Source of the DNA: Edaphochlamys debaryana | Taxonomy: Eukaryota > Chlorophyta > Chlorophyceae > Chlamydomonadales | DNA length: 64,000 nucleotides | Reading direction: 5' to 3' | Assembly (NCBI GenBank): GCA_016858145.1 | Contig: JAEHOE010000063.1 | Span: forward strand, 62,001-126,000 | Made by a program: the position numbers and the translations under genes | Notes under the pieces: generated by a model | Database searches by the model: none | What the model was told of the DNA's origin: nothing | What the model saw: the letters and a program-made list of their open reading frames with translations, nothing else | In this document: piece after piece, positions 1 to 10,500 of the stretch | Layout of the letters: every line of letters begins with the position of its first letter | Numbering within the stretch: the stretch's first letter is position 1

Positions 1-255
1 GGCTTCAATTTCCCCAAATAATTCACCAAAAGAAGAAGAAACACGGGCAACCCCGCCCCACCCCCCCATCCTGCTGCAACCCCTGCATGCATGACTAACC
101 GACTCTCGCGCCTGCCGCCGCCAGAGCCCCCGCCCCCGCCCCAGCAGCGCTCTTCCCCTCAGCTCGTGACCGTCCATTGCTCCTCCCTCCTCCCGAACGC
201 CGCTCTCCGGCGGCCGCGTCATTTCCCCTTCAGCCCCTCCTGCTCAAGGGACCCC

Positions 256-360
256 GCCTGGGGCCTGGGGCCTGGGGCCTGGGGCCTGGGGCCTGGGGCC
301 TGGGGCCTGGGGCCTGGGGCCTGGGGCCTGGGGCCTGGGGCCTGGGGCCTGGGGCCTGGG
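256..360. repeat. 15-unit GCCTGGG heptamer array in the ODC 3' UTR
   Basis: Fifteen uninterrupted copies of GCCTGGG (CCCAGGC on the coding strand) begin two bases after the ornithine decarboxylase stop codon. They therefore lie in its 3' UTR or immediate downstream DNA. The plus strand has runs of four G every seven bases, so this strand could form G-quadruplexes. It is not the Chlamydomonas-type telomere repeat (TTTTAGGG). Confidence 0.9.
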
Positions 361-362
361 CC

Positions 363-3300
363 TCACTCCTCCTCCTCCTCCGTTGTGACGCCCTCCGCGG
401 CCCCCTCCGCCTCCTCGCCCTCCTCCGCGCCGTCCCCCGGCGCCGACGCATCCGGGCCGTCCACCACGCTGTCGCTCCACACGTACACCTGACGGGGCGG
501 GGGCGGGGGGGCACGGGGGCGGAGGCACGGGGTTGCAGTGGGGGTTGGTCACTCCGTCCATCCGAGCATCACGCAACCCTCCACTACGGGCCCCGCTTTC
601 TGCTCGCTCCCAGCACCCTAGGACACACGGCCGGCGCCCTGCTGCCATCCCCGGGGCCGGGTGTGGCACCTTGCGCGGGTGCGTGAACTCGATGCCGTTG
701 AAGTCGCAGGCGCCGGCCACCGTGTAGGCGCCTGGGGGGGGGAGACGGGAGGTGTTCGAGACTCAGCGTCCGCGTGGAGAGGGAAGGTGGGGAGGGTAAG
801 AGGGCTAACCATGTCATGCGGGGAAAGAGGGGCCGTGCATCCCGCGCATTCTCCGGCCTACGGGACTTCCCCCCCAGGACTGCCAACACCGCCCCCACCT
901 TGCCCACCCCGCCCCCCAGTCCCCCACCCGCGTTGGGCCACTGCAACCAGTACCTCCCACCCCGCCCCCAGTGCCCCACCCGCGTTGGGCCACTGCAACC
1001 AGTACCTCCCACCCCGCCCCCAGTCCCCCACCCGCGTTGGGCCACTGCAGCCAGTCCCCGTTGCGCAGGGGCGGCAGCGCCACGTCCTTGTACACCACGT
1101 CGGCGGAGTCGCAGGTGGGGCCCCACAGGGTGGAGAGGTAGGTCTCGGGGTCGCTGTGGAGAATGGGGGAGAGGGGGGGGAGGGGAGCAGGGTTGGAGTT
1201 GAGCGGGGGGGGGGTCTGAGCCTCTTGACGGGAGAGATTGTGTGCGGGTGCCTGTGTTTGCGGGTTTGGGAATCTTCTGATAGGCGGGTGGGTGGGCTGG
1301 GTGGGAGGATGGGGGTCAGGGCGGGAGCGGGAAGGAGGACGGCGCATGGAGCAAAACCCCCAGAGCCACCAAACACACACACACACACACACGCCCCCCC
1401 CACCCACCTGGTCTCGGGCGGCGGCAGCTGCGGCGAGCGCAGGATGCGGTACTCGGGGTTCTGGCCGTCGTACACGATGCTGCGCGACAGTTGGTGGTTG
1501 GGAGTTGGCGGTTGGCGGTTTGGGTCAGATGCGGAGGGTTCACAGCAGGGCGGTTGGCGAGCAGTGCCCCGTTGCGAGGTCCACCGCCCGCAGAAGCTCA
1601 GAAGATTCGTACATGCAACTTAGCTCCGTACGGCTCACCAGTTGAAGCTGCCGTACAGTCCGTCCGTGAGCCAGTAGTCCTTGTGGATGGATCCGTCCTT
1701 GATGATGCGGTCGCGCTGGCCGATGACGGGCGTGAAGAGCGTGGAGGAGGCCTAAGGGGTTGAGGATGGTGAGGGGTTGGGGATGGTGAGCGGTCTTTGA
1801 TGGATTGGCGGTGGGGGTTGGGGGTTCGCATTGGGTGGCGTCGGTCTTCAAAGAACCAAGACCGAGTCACAGTGCCCCCTCCTGGCGTGTCCATGCGCCC
1901 CCCAGCGGCCCCTCCTCACTGCGGTCACATTACCAAACACAGGCCCCACCCCGCCTCGTCTACCCCTGCATCACATGCACGGCCCGCCTCCGCCCATCCC
2001 CTTCCCCCTTCCCCCCTCCCTTCCCCCTTCCCTATTCTCATCTTTTCCGCACCCCCCGCCCTCCCCCCACCTCTGCGAAGTAGCGCCCCGGTTCCGCGAT
2101 GACGCGCACCTCCCCCCCCTCGCCCCCCGGCGGGAAGTGGGCCGCCAGCGCGGCGTTGATGGTGGTGGCGATCTCCCCGAACATGACGTTGCCCAGGCCG
2201 TCGAAGTGGCCCGTGAAGCCGCCGCCGATGTCCAGGAGGTCCATCTTGAAGCCCAGGGCCGAGGCCTCGTCGAAGACCTGAGGTTGGGGGGGGGGGCCAG
2301 GGGGGGGGAGAGGAGGCACGAGGGGCAAGCAAGGAAGGAGGTGAGAGAAGGAACGTGTCAAGCTCGGGTTCGTCGACAAGCCTAGGGCCGACCATGCGCA
2401 ACGGCAGGAGGCCCGCCTCAACCCAGGCCCCCACCTTGCGCGCGTTCTCGATAGCGTTGGTGAAGGTGGCCAGGTTCTTGGCGGCGGAGCCCACGTGGAA
2501 GGACACACCCACCACCTGGGGGGGGAGGGGGAGGGGTTGCAGGGGGGTTGAAAGGGGGGAAGGGGGTTTGGGGTGCAGGAGTGTGTGTGTGTGTGGGGGG
2601 GGGGGTGCAGCAGAGGGGGCCTACAGGAGAGGGTGGGCAGCTGGGGCAGCATGCGGCGCTGGGGCGGGAAAGAAGGCTCGGCAAGCCCGGGGCTCGGCAA
2701 GGCTTGGCAAGAGCTTTCCGTTGCATGTCTGCAATCAGGCCTGGGGATACCTTCCCATGGCTTCTCCCCGACTCGACCACCCCCCCTCCACCCCCCACCT
2801 CCAGCCCCAGCTCCTTGGCCTCCCGCAGCAGCCCCCCTCACCTCCCCCCCCTGTCAGGTACCCCTCCCCCCCCCACCTCCAGCCCCAGCTCCTTGGCCTC
2901 CCGCAGCAGCCCCGGCGCCTCCTCCACCTCCGCCCCGTACTTGAGGCCCAGGGGCACGCGCGCCCCCGGGTCATCGGCCCGGATGCGGAGCACGAGCTTG
3001 AACTCGGGGTCCATCTCCGCCACCTGACAGGGGGGGGGCAGGGGGTAGAGGGGAGGGCTAGGGGGTAGGAGAGGGGGTAGAGGGCAAGGGGGAATGCGGA
3101 GGACGAGCTTGAACTCGGGGTCCATCTCGGCGACCTGACAGGGGTTAGGCAAGGGTTGTGCGTTTGTACGGATTAGGGGCGCGATACCGTTATCGGCCTT
3201 GTTGAGTCAGCTTATGCCCATCCTCCCCTGCAGCTTTCCCTCCCTTTGCCACCCCCCTCGCCCTCTCCTCCCCCTGACCTTGTGAAGCTCGGAGGAGGTG

Positions 3301-5799
3301 TCGAACTGAGGGGGGGGGCAGGCGGGGTGCGGGAAGGGGTAAACACAGGAGCAACGAAGGTCAGGCGGGCCGTCAAGGGGAGGAACCACCACGCCTGCCC
3401 AGCCTCGCGCCCGGGGACTTACCCGGAGGGACGCTGTGCAGCACTGCACAGCAATGTACCTCCTCCACTCCGAGGCCCCCCTGCGTCTCGCCCCCCTTGC
3501 CTCCCCCCCTCCCCCACCCCTCACCGTGGTGTGCTGGATGCCGTACTCCCGCGCGTACCGAAAGTCCGCGCCCCGCTTGCATGGGTGCGCAAAGATGATG
3601 CGGGACTGAGATACGCCCATGCGCAGCATCATGTCCAGCTCGCCCTGACAGGGGGGGGAGGAGGAGGGCAGGCAAGCATGGGCGAACCTCCCTCCGCCCC
3701 CTTGTGCAACCCAAATAGCCCCCCGCCAGCCCCCAGCCCTATCCCTCGAAGCGGACCCCATCCCCCCGCCACCCACACCCCCAACCACCACCACCACCCC
3801 ACCCACCTTGGACGCGCAGTCGAAGCCCGCCCCCAGCGCGATGAGCAGCTTGAGGATGGCCGGCTCGGGGTAGCACTTGACGGCGTAGTAGGGCAGCACG
3901 CGGGGCATGGCGGCGCGCCAGGCCTGGGGGGGCGGGGGGGAAACAGGGGGGGAGCCGAAGTGTGGGGAAGACACGCGCCACAGCGAGCATGGGGCAGGGC
4001 GGGGCGGCCAGGAGGGTGTAGGGAAAACTTAGGGTCAGCACCGTTCAGCACATTGGCGGCAGGGCGCGGCCCCAATCCCTCGCGCAAGCACCAGATTCGC
4101 CAACACCGATACCCCCTTTCCACCCCCACCCGCCTTGAACAGGCGGTAGGGTGCGGCCAGATCCACCACGTAAATGCTCTCCGAGTCCACGTCTGGGGGT
4201 GGGCGAGGGGTGTGTTGGGCAACGAGGAAGCCGTAACAAGCAGAAAGCCCGGCGAGACACCGGAGGGGCGATGCAAGGGGTGTGTGTGTGTCTTCCGGGC
4301 GAATCGGAAAGCAGATGAAGAGGAGGACCGAAAGCGGGGTAGGGGAGAGAGAGAGCAAGCGCCAAGCCGCCCCGAGCTCCCCTGGCACCACCACCCGGGT
4401 GACGACAATGCGCTCCGTGGCACGCCGCCAGCCATTCCGCGCCGCAAAGCCTGCCCTGCCACGCCCCCCTCTGGGCCCCGCCGCATGCTGCCGACCACAC
4501 CCTCCCAGTGCGCCCTGCTCGCCCCCCTCGAACCCACCGAAGATCTCCCCACCCCGGATCTCCTTCCCCCCCCCCCCCCCACCGTGGCGCAGGATGTGCT
4601 GCACCGCCACCGCCCGTGTGCCCCGGGGGCCGCCGCCGCGGATGTGCAGCGCTCCCACCTCCTGCGGGGGCACGGGGTGACCTTTGACGACATGGGAGCC
4701 GGAAAGGAAGGTTGTGGCGGCAGTCAGCGAGCCGCCGCGCACCGGCCCGTCAGTCCTTCCCGGCCCATCACCTCCCGGACCCCCGCCACCCCCCCGCCCC
4801 GCCCCCACCTGCAGCACCTCCGCCACCGCCGCCTTGCCCGTCACCCGGTACTGCCAGGAGGACACGCACACGCACCCATACACACCTCCCCAACCCCCGC
4901 CACCCCCCCACCCCCGGCCCCACCTGCAGCACCTCCGCCACCGCCGCCTTGCCCGTCACCCGGTACTGCCAGGAGGACACGCACACGCACCCATACACAC
5001 CTCCCCAACCCCCCCACCCCCGGCCCCACCTGCAGCACCTCCGCCACCGCCGCCTTGCCCGTCACCCGGTACTGCCAGGAGGACACGCACACGCACCCAT
5101 ACACACCTCCCCAACCTCCGCCACCCCCCCACCCCCGGCCCCACCTGCAGCACCTCCGCCACCGCCGCCTTGCCCGTCACCCGGTACTGCCAGGAGGACA
5201 CGCACACGCACCCATACACACCTCCCCAACCCCCGCCACCCCCCCACCCCCGGCCCCACCTGCAGCACCTCCGCCACCGCCGCCTTGCCCGTCACCCGGT
5301 ACTGCCAGGAGGACACGCACACGCACCCATACACACCTCCCCAACCCCCGCCACCCCCCCGCCCCCGGCCCCACCTGCAGCACCTCCGCCACCGCCGCCT
5401 TGCCCGTCACCCGGTACTGCCAGGAGGACACGCACACGCACCCATACACACCTCCCCAACCCCCGCCACCCCCCCACCCCCGGCCCCACCTGCAGCACCT
5501 CCGCCACCGCCGCCTTGCCCGTCACCCGGTACTGCCAGGAGGACACGCACACGCACCCATACACACCTCCCCAACCCCCGCCACCCCCCCACCCCCGGCC
5601 CCACCTGCAGCACCTCCGCCACCGCCGCCTTGCCCGTCACCCGGTACTGCCAGGAGGACAGCAGGGCGCGGCTGGCGTCAGAGGGCGCGCGCGCGGGCCC
5701 CGCGGCAGTAGCGGCGGCGGCGGCGGCCCCGGCAGTAGCGGCCGCTGGGCCGCGGTCCACGGGGTGGGTGCGGGCGGCCTTCGCATCGGGCCAGTCGAT
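363..5799 (-). CDS. ODC: Ornithine decarboxylase (multi-exon; 5' end unresolved)
   Basis: PLP-dependent fold-III decarboxylase that converts ornithine to putrescine, the entry step of polyamine synthesis; cytosolic. Reading the minus strand, the exons give in order: EIFDVDSESIYVVDL, LPYYAVKCYPEP (PLP lysine), FAHPCKR, AEMDPEFKLVLRIRADDP, SFHVGSAAKN (His and Ser of the active site), DLLDIGGGF (phosphate-binding Gly loop), IAEPGRYF, VYDGQNPEY, LWGPTCDSAD (catalytic Cys-Asp) and GAYTVAGACDFNGIEF. The last exons are 670-731 and 363-488, ending in an acidic EEEEE tail before TGA at 363-365. The most upstream exon I can support is 5605-5799 (IDWPDAKAARTHP...). No convincing ATG exon was found upstream. 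The intron after PYRLFK seems to use a GC donor. Several exon ends are duplicated in tandem in the introns (separate entries). All key residues are present, so the enzyme is probably active. Confidence 0.92.
905..1056 (-). repeat. Three copies of the ODC exon end 'LQWPNAG' plus donor
   Basis: The 3' end of the penultimate large ODC exon (encoding LQWPNAG, followed by GTGGGG) occurs at about 1031-1056 and again near 978-1003 and 926-950, with a period of about 53 bp. Frame and phase fit the first copy splicing to the exon at 670-731 (GCG G|GC GCC TAC). The other two copies are therefore intronic but keep a usable-looking donor. Confidence 0.85.
2798..2935 (-). repeat. Duplicated ODC exon end (REAKELGLEV)
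   Basis: The stretch encoding LLREAKELGLEV and its following GTGGGGGG donor is present twice, at about 2876-2913 (continuous with the coding exon) and at 2798-2835. The period is about 78 bp. The downstream copy lies in the intron. Confidence 0.85.
2980..3144 (-). repeat. Duplicated ODC exon start (acceptor plus AEMDPEFKLVLRI)
   Basis: The acceptor CCCCCTGTCAG and the exon start encoding VAEMDPEFKLVLRI occur at about 3093-3144 and again at 2980-3036. Only the second continues into the coding exon (RADDPGARVPLGLKYG). The upstream copy is a partial exon with its own acceptor. Which acceptor is used cannot be seen from the sequence, but the coding continuation favours the lower-coordinate copy. 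Confidence 0.85.
4805..5657 (-). repeat. Eight-copy, about 115-bp array of an ODC exon end plus splice donor
   Basis: Eight near-identical units, at about 4805, 4920, 5027, 5141, 5256, 5371, 5486 and 5601. One unit is about 8 bp short. On the coding strand each has an exon tail encoding SSWQYRVTGKAAVAEVLQ, a donor CTGCAG|GTGGGG, a G-rich stretch, and a spacer with the core GTGTATGGGTGCGTGTGCGT. The unit nearest 5601 is continuous with the upstream exon 5605-5799. The array therefore offers up to eight alternative donors for one exon. The near identity points to recent expansion or homogenisation. Confidence 0.92.
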
Positions 5800-7541
5800 C
5801 TGGGTCGGGGGGTGGGTTGGAGGGTGGAGGGGCAGGTGCAGGGGGTGAGCACGTGGGGCAAGGGGCAGGTGTGTGTGTGGTCGGTGCCCCACTAGCCCCT
5901 GTGCAGGCCACCGGCAGCAAGGCTACCTAGCATGACATGATACGGAGCGAAATACGCGTGACTATCTATGATTGGTTGCAGCTGAGCACGGGATGAAGAC
6001 AGGGGGTTGCGACTGATCTGGGTTGGGGTCCATGTCAAGCCCAAGCAAGTTTGTGAAAGCAAGAGCTTTGAGAGCCCTACCGCGCGGCAGTTCAGGTGGA
6101 GCGCTGGACAGTGCTGACTGAGACGCCCCGGTCCGTGTCTTGGCCCCGGACCAAGCCAAGCTGCAGTAACGTGAAGCCCCGATCGAGGCCGTGATCTATG
6201 TTGGGGGCTTGCGCGGGTGCTGGGCAGGCCGCGAGGTGCGGGACCGCGGGGCCTCAGGAGCGGCTTCCGCCACCGCCCCCACGGTTCGGGACGTGCCAGC
6301 GGAGGCGACCGGGCTCGTTACGCAGGCTTCCAGGTGGCCCCACACGAAGCGCGGACCCCAGGGTTTGGTCAAGCTAGCTGCTGTACGAGCCCCTGAGCGA
6401 GGCCTGCGTGACGACGTCGCGACCACGCGGAGCGCATGGCCCGACATGGCCCTAGCGTTTCGCCCCTACAGCTTCGCTACTTACCGAGGTCCTGCCCAGG
6501 TCCCCGCGGCAGTTCCTGGCGGAGGAATTCCGAGCGAGGTCGGGCTGGGCTCCAGCTTCGACCTGGGGCCCCTGAGCGCCCTCGTGGTGCGCCGGGCTCT
6601 GCTGGAGCTCGCAGGAGCGCTGGAGAGGCAGCAGAACCTCCACCGGCTGGGACATTGTCCTTCTGCGCGCAACACCAAGCGAAGATGCCCTTTAACCGAC
6701 CAGCCCGCACAAGGGCTTTACGCGTCGGGGACGGCAGCTGACGTCCGATACAGACTCACGTTGCGGAAAGTGGAGCCGGAATGCAGTCAGAATGCGCCTA
6801 CGCGTCGCTCGCGAGTATGGGGTGACCCTTTTGGTTGGTTCGTTTCTTGTTGCGAGAAGTACCGGCTGGCGAGTTGCCTGTGATGAGATGCAATGCTCAG
6901 CGGCGCGGAGCAGAAGGCGGCGGGCATCAACGCCCCGAAGTGGGGCATCAGGTACGGGGCTCGTGCGCTTTTTGACACAGCCGAACCGTCCAGCAGCACA
7001 CGCGGCTGATGCCGCTCCCCAATCTGTATATATGCTCCAGCACGGGCTGCAGTTCGTCGTGTTCGCCAACCCCCTGAACTCGCGCGCAACCCCGTGGCCA
7101 TCTTAACCTCTCGACTGTCTCGACCTCTCAAAACAACAACAGTAGCTTGCACAACCAGCGAGACGACTGACCTGAGCGCCTGCACTGGGCCCGCCTTGCG
7201 CGTGGTGTACCCAGTCCCGAGCTCGCACACGCGCCAAACTCACGTCTTCCGGAGCCAACACCACGCCTCCGCCGCCACCGGGCTCCCCTCGGGCCCTCCT
7301 ACACGCCTCGGTGCCAACCAACCCGGCAACACGGGCTCCGCAGGCCCTCGCCTGAACCAAGGTCCCGAACCTGTCGGGCCAAACCCGCGCCTTTCTTGCG
7401 CTTCAACAAGTCTTGACTCAGATGCCACCACAATCAGCGGAAGTAGGGTGCTGGTGCCCAGAGGACGGGCCCAGAGCCGCCCAACCCGCCCCAGGCCCCA
7501 GGCCCAGGCCCCAGGGGCCCGCTCCAGCGCTCCCCTCTTAC
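5800..7541. other. No supported gene; probable 5' region of ODC
   Basis: Lower in homopolymers than its surroundings. Open frames exist (for example 6191-6883, plus) but resemble no family and have no splice-linked neighbours. It should contain the promoter, 5' UTR and perhaps the first ODC exon (minus strand) together with the 3' UTR of the upstream minus-strand NLR-like gene. No ODC start codon could be assigned here. Confidence 0.5.
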
Positions 7542-10500
7542 TCATTCCTTGCCGTACACCCTGCGTGGACCCGAGAGGGGAGCGTTGGCAGCAACAGGGC
7601 CAGCAGGGGACAACTGAGCTAGCCGGCCGACGGCCACGGAAACCTATCGTGCTGGCTAAAACCCAAATGCGGTCGGTCCCCTCTCCCCTGCCTTCAGAGC
7701 TGTCCCTATCCCCTTGCCTTCTCCCCAGTTGCTCTGCCCCCCCCCCTTGCCCTCCCCCCCCTTGCCTCCGCCCCCCTGCCTGATGGTCATGTCCCAGGAG
7801 GCGGTGGCCAGCTGAGCGCCGTCGGGGCTCCACACGCACTGCCGCACCGCCTCGGAGTGGCCCTGGGGGGGGGGAAGGCGTCGGAAAGGGGGGGCAGGGA
7901 GGACAGGGGTAAGGTATGGTAGGGAGGCCCCTGCACTCACAGAACCGGCACCGCCGCCCGCCTGGCTCCGTGAAGCGAAGGCGTGCAGACAAGCGCTCCT
8001 GTGCCCCTGACGCCCCCTGACGCCCCCTGACGCCCCCTGACGCCCCCTGACGCCGCCTGCCCCCCTTCCAACCCATGGCGTCGTATCCAGACCTCTGACG
8101 CCTCCCCCCGTGCCCGTGCCTCTGGTCAGTCCACTGCAAGTGTGCAACCTCACCCCCCCCCTCGGATGCAAGCACCCTCACCCCCCCTCTCACGTGCATG
8201 ACTGCGAGGCACTGCTCGTGGGTGGGAGACCACAGCCGCAGCGTCCTGGGGGAGGGGGGGTGCGAGGGGCGGAGAGGGGTTCCAGGGGGGGGGACTCAAA
8301 GCCAAACCCTCGCAACTCGCCTTTGATTCCGCCCGCCCCCACACACACCCCGGCACCCATTCATCCGTCCCCCGCCCCACCTTCACACCTGCGCCCGGCC
8401 CTCCCCCCACCCCCCCAACCCCCCCACCTGTCCGCGCCCCCCGACATGAGGGTGGCTCCGTCGGGGCTCCAAGCCACACACAGCACCTCCTCCGTGTGGC
8501 CCTGGGGGGGGGGTGGGGATGAGGAACGGGGGGCGAGGTTACGCTTAAAGCAAGGGGGGGCAAGGGGGAAAGCGAAGAAAAGAGGGGGCAACGGACGTGT
8601 GGGCTTCGTGGGCCGAGCGCGGGACGTCTGGATGCTGGCAGAAGTGCACGGAGAGTACTTCCCTCCAGGACCACTAAAGAGTCACAGAGATGCATCACAC
8701 CTGGAACCTGCCGGAACCTAAGCCCCTCCCGACCCACATCCCCTGACCCCCCACCTCCAACTGGGCGCACAGGGTGGCAGTGATGGAGTTCCACACTCGG
8801 ATGGTCTTGTCGTCACTGCGGGGGGGGAAGGGTGGGAGGGGGGGCACGGAAGAGTAGGGTGTTTGTTGCTGAGCGGGATCGCGCCAACGCCAGGAAGAGT
8901 AGGGGGTAAGGGGTCGAGGGGTATTGGAGTTCCACACTCGGATGGTCTTGTCGTCGATAGGGGTGGTGGGGGGGGGTTACGGGAGCGGCAAGCAGGGGCA
9001 GGGGGGTTCAGCCCGGCTAACACTGCGGCGTGCAGACCCCTTGTACGATCACAGTCAGATCCCAAGTTCCCCCACCCTGCCGTGCTGATCCGATCCGAAT
9101 CGTGGATCTCGGATCTGCGCCTACCTGGCGCTGGCGAGCATGGATCCGTCGGGGGACCAAGCGATGCTCGTCACCTCGGCCTTGTGGCCCTGAGAGGGAG
9201 TACAGGGGAGGGGAACGGGGGAGGCAAGGAGAGGGGGCGATGAGAGTCCCGAGGAGAAGATGTGAGCAGGGAATCAGGGGGCCTGTTCGCCTCGGTCCCC
9301 GCTTGCTCTTGCATCGGCACCCCAAGCCAGGCTCCCCTCCTCACCCGCAGAGTGAAGATGACCTCCCGAGTGGCGGCGTTCCAGATCTGCACGGATCCGT
9401 CGTACCTGTACGGAACAGCATGAATGCGGCCACTTTGAATCGAGACAAGTCACGTATCTAAACTGCAAGTCAAGTACTCCCTCCCCAGCCCGCACGCGAG
9501 CATCAGCACCCACGCCATGGCGAAAAAGCTGGCTTTCCCCTCCTCACCCCCTCCCTGGACCCACCTGCCGCTCGCGACCCGAAGTCCCTCGGGGATGGTC
9601 GGCCGCGCGGGGGCCTCAAATTCAGAATCCAAACCAGTGCCAGCCCCGGCTCCGGCTCCTCCCCCTGCCCCCACCCCCGCCCCCACCCAGCCCCCCACGC
9701 CCGCGCCCGCAGCGCCGGCGCCCACGCCCGCTCCCGCCGCCCCAGCCCCTGCCCCCGCCGCCCCTGACCCCGCCCGTGAGCTCTGCCGACTGGCCCCGGC
9801 GCTGGGGGCGGCGCCGGCGCGGGCGGCGGTGGATGAGTCAGTGTGGGGCCCCTCGGGGTGGGGCCCGTCGGCCGTGGTCAGCTGGGCGGGGCACCAGGCG
9901 ACACACGTGATGGCCTGCTCACGGGGCTCCTGACCGGCAGAAGGGAAGGCAGGGGGGGGGTACTCGGTAGGTAGCGAGAGAGTGGGGAGGGGGTAAGGCA
10001 GCAGCAGCAGCAGCAGAGACTAGCGTAGGGGGACCTGGAGGCCACTCCCCTTTCCCCGTTCCCCCTTCCTCCTCCCTCCCCACACACCTCCAGTGTCGAC
10101 AGGATGATCCCGTCCCCTCCCCAGTCCCCACCCGTACCGCCCCCCTCCCCTCCCTCCCTCCCTCCCCCTGCACCGCCCCCTCTCCCCCCCTCCCTCTTCC
10201 TCCCCTTTACCCCTCCCCACCCCTACCCCCCACACCTCTAGGGTGGACACAAGGATCCTGTCCCCGCCCTGCACCCCCCACAATTTCCCCCTCTCCTCTC
10301 CTCCCTCTTCCTCCCCCTTCCCCCTTCCCCCTCCCTCCCCACACACCTCGAGGGTGGACAGAAGGATCCAGTCCCCCCCCTGCACCGCCCACAGCTCCCT
10401 CCCTCCCCTTGCTCCCCCCCTGCCCCCAAGCCCCCCCCTCTACCCCTCCCACCTCTAGGGTCGACAGCAGGATCCAGTCCCCCCCCTGCACCGCCCACAG

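Noticed and set aside
256..360. Telomere-like repeat at the window start
   Set aside because: The unit GCCTGGG is not a known algal telomere repeat, and the array lies immediately after the ODC stop codon inside the chromosome.
4805..5657. Regularly spaced direct repeats resembling a CRISPR array
   Set aside because: Whole 115-bp units are nearly identical with no variable spacers, contain an ODC exon tail, and sit in an intron-rich eukaryotic gene.
3246..5711. Plus-strand open frame of about 820 codons, rich in Pro/His/Thr
   Set aside because: It is antisense to the ODC exons and mostly runs through the 115-bp repeat array. Its amino-acid pattern is the repeat translated, not a protein.
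6191..6883. Plus-strand open frame of about 230 codons upstream of ODC
   Set aside because: No similarity to any family I know and no codon or domain signal; it lies where the ODC 5' region is expected.
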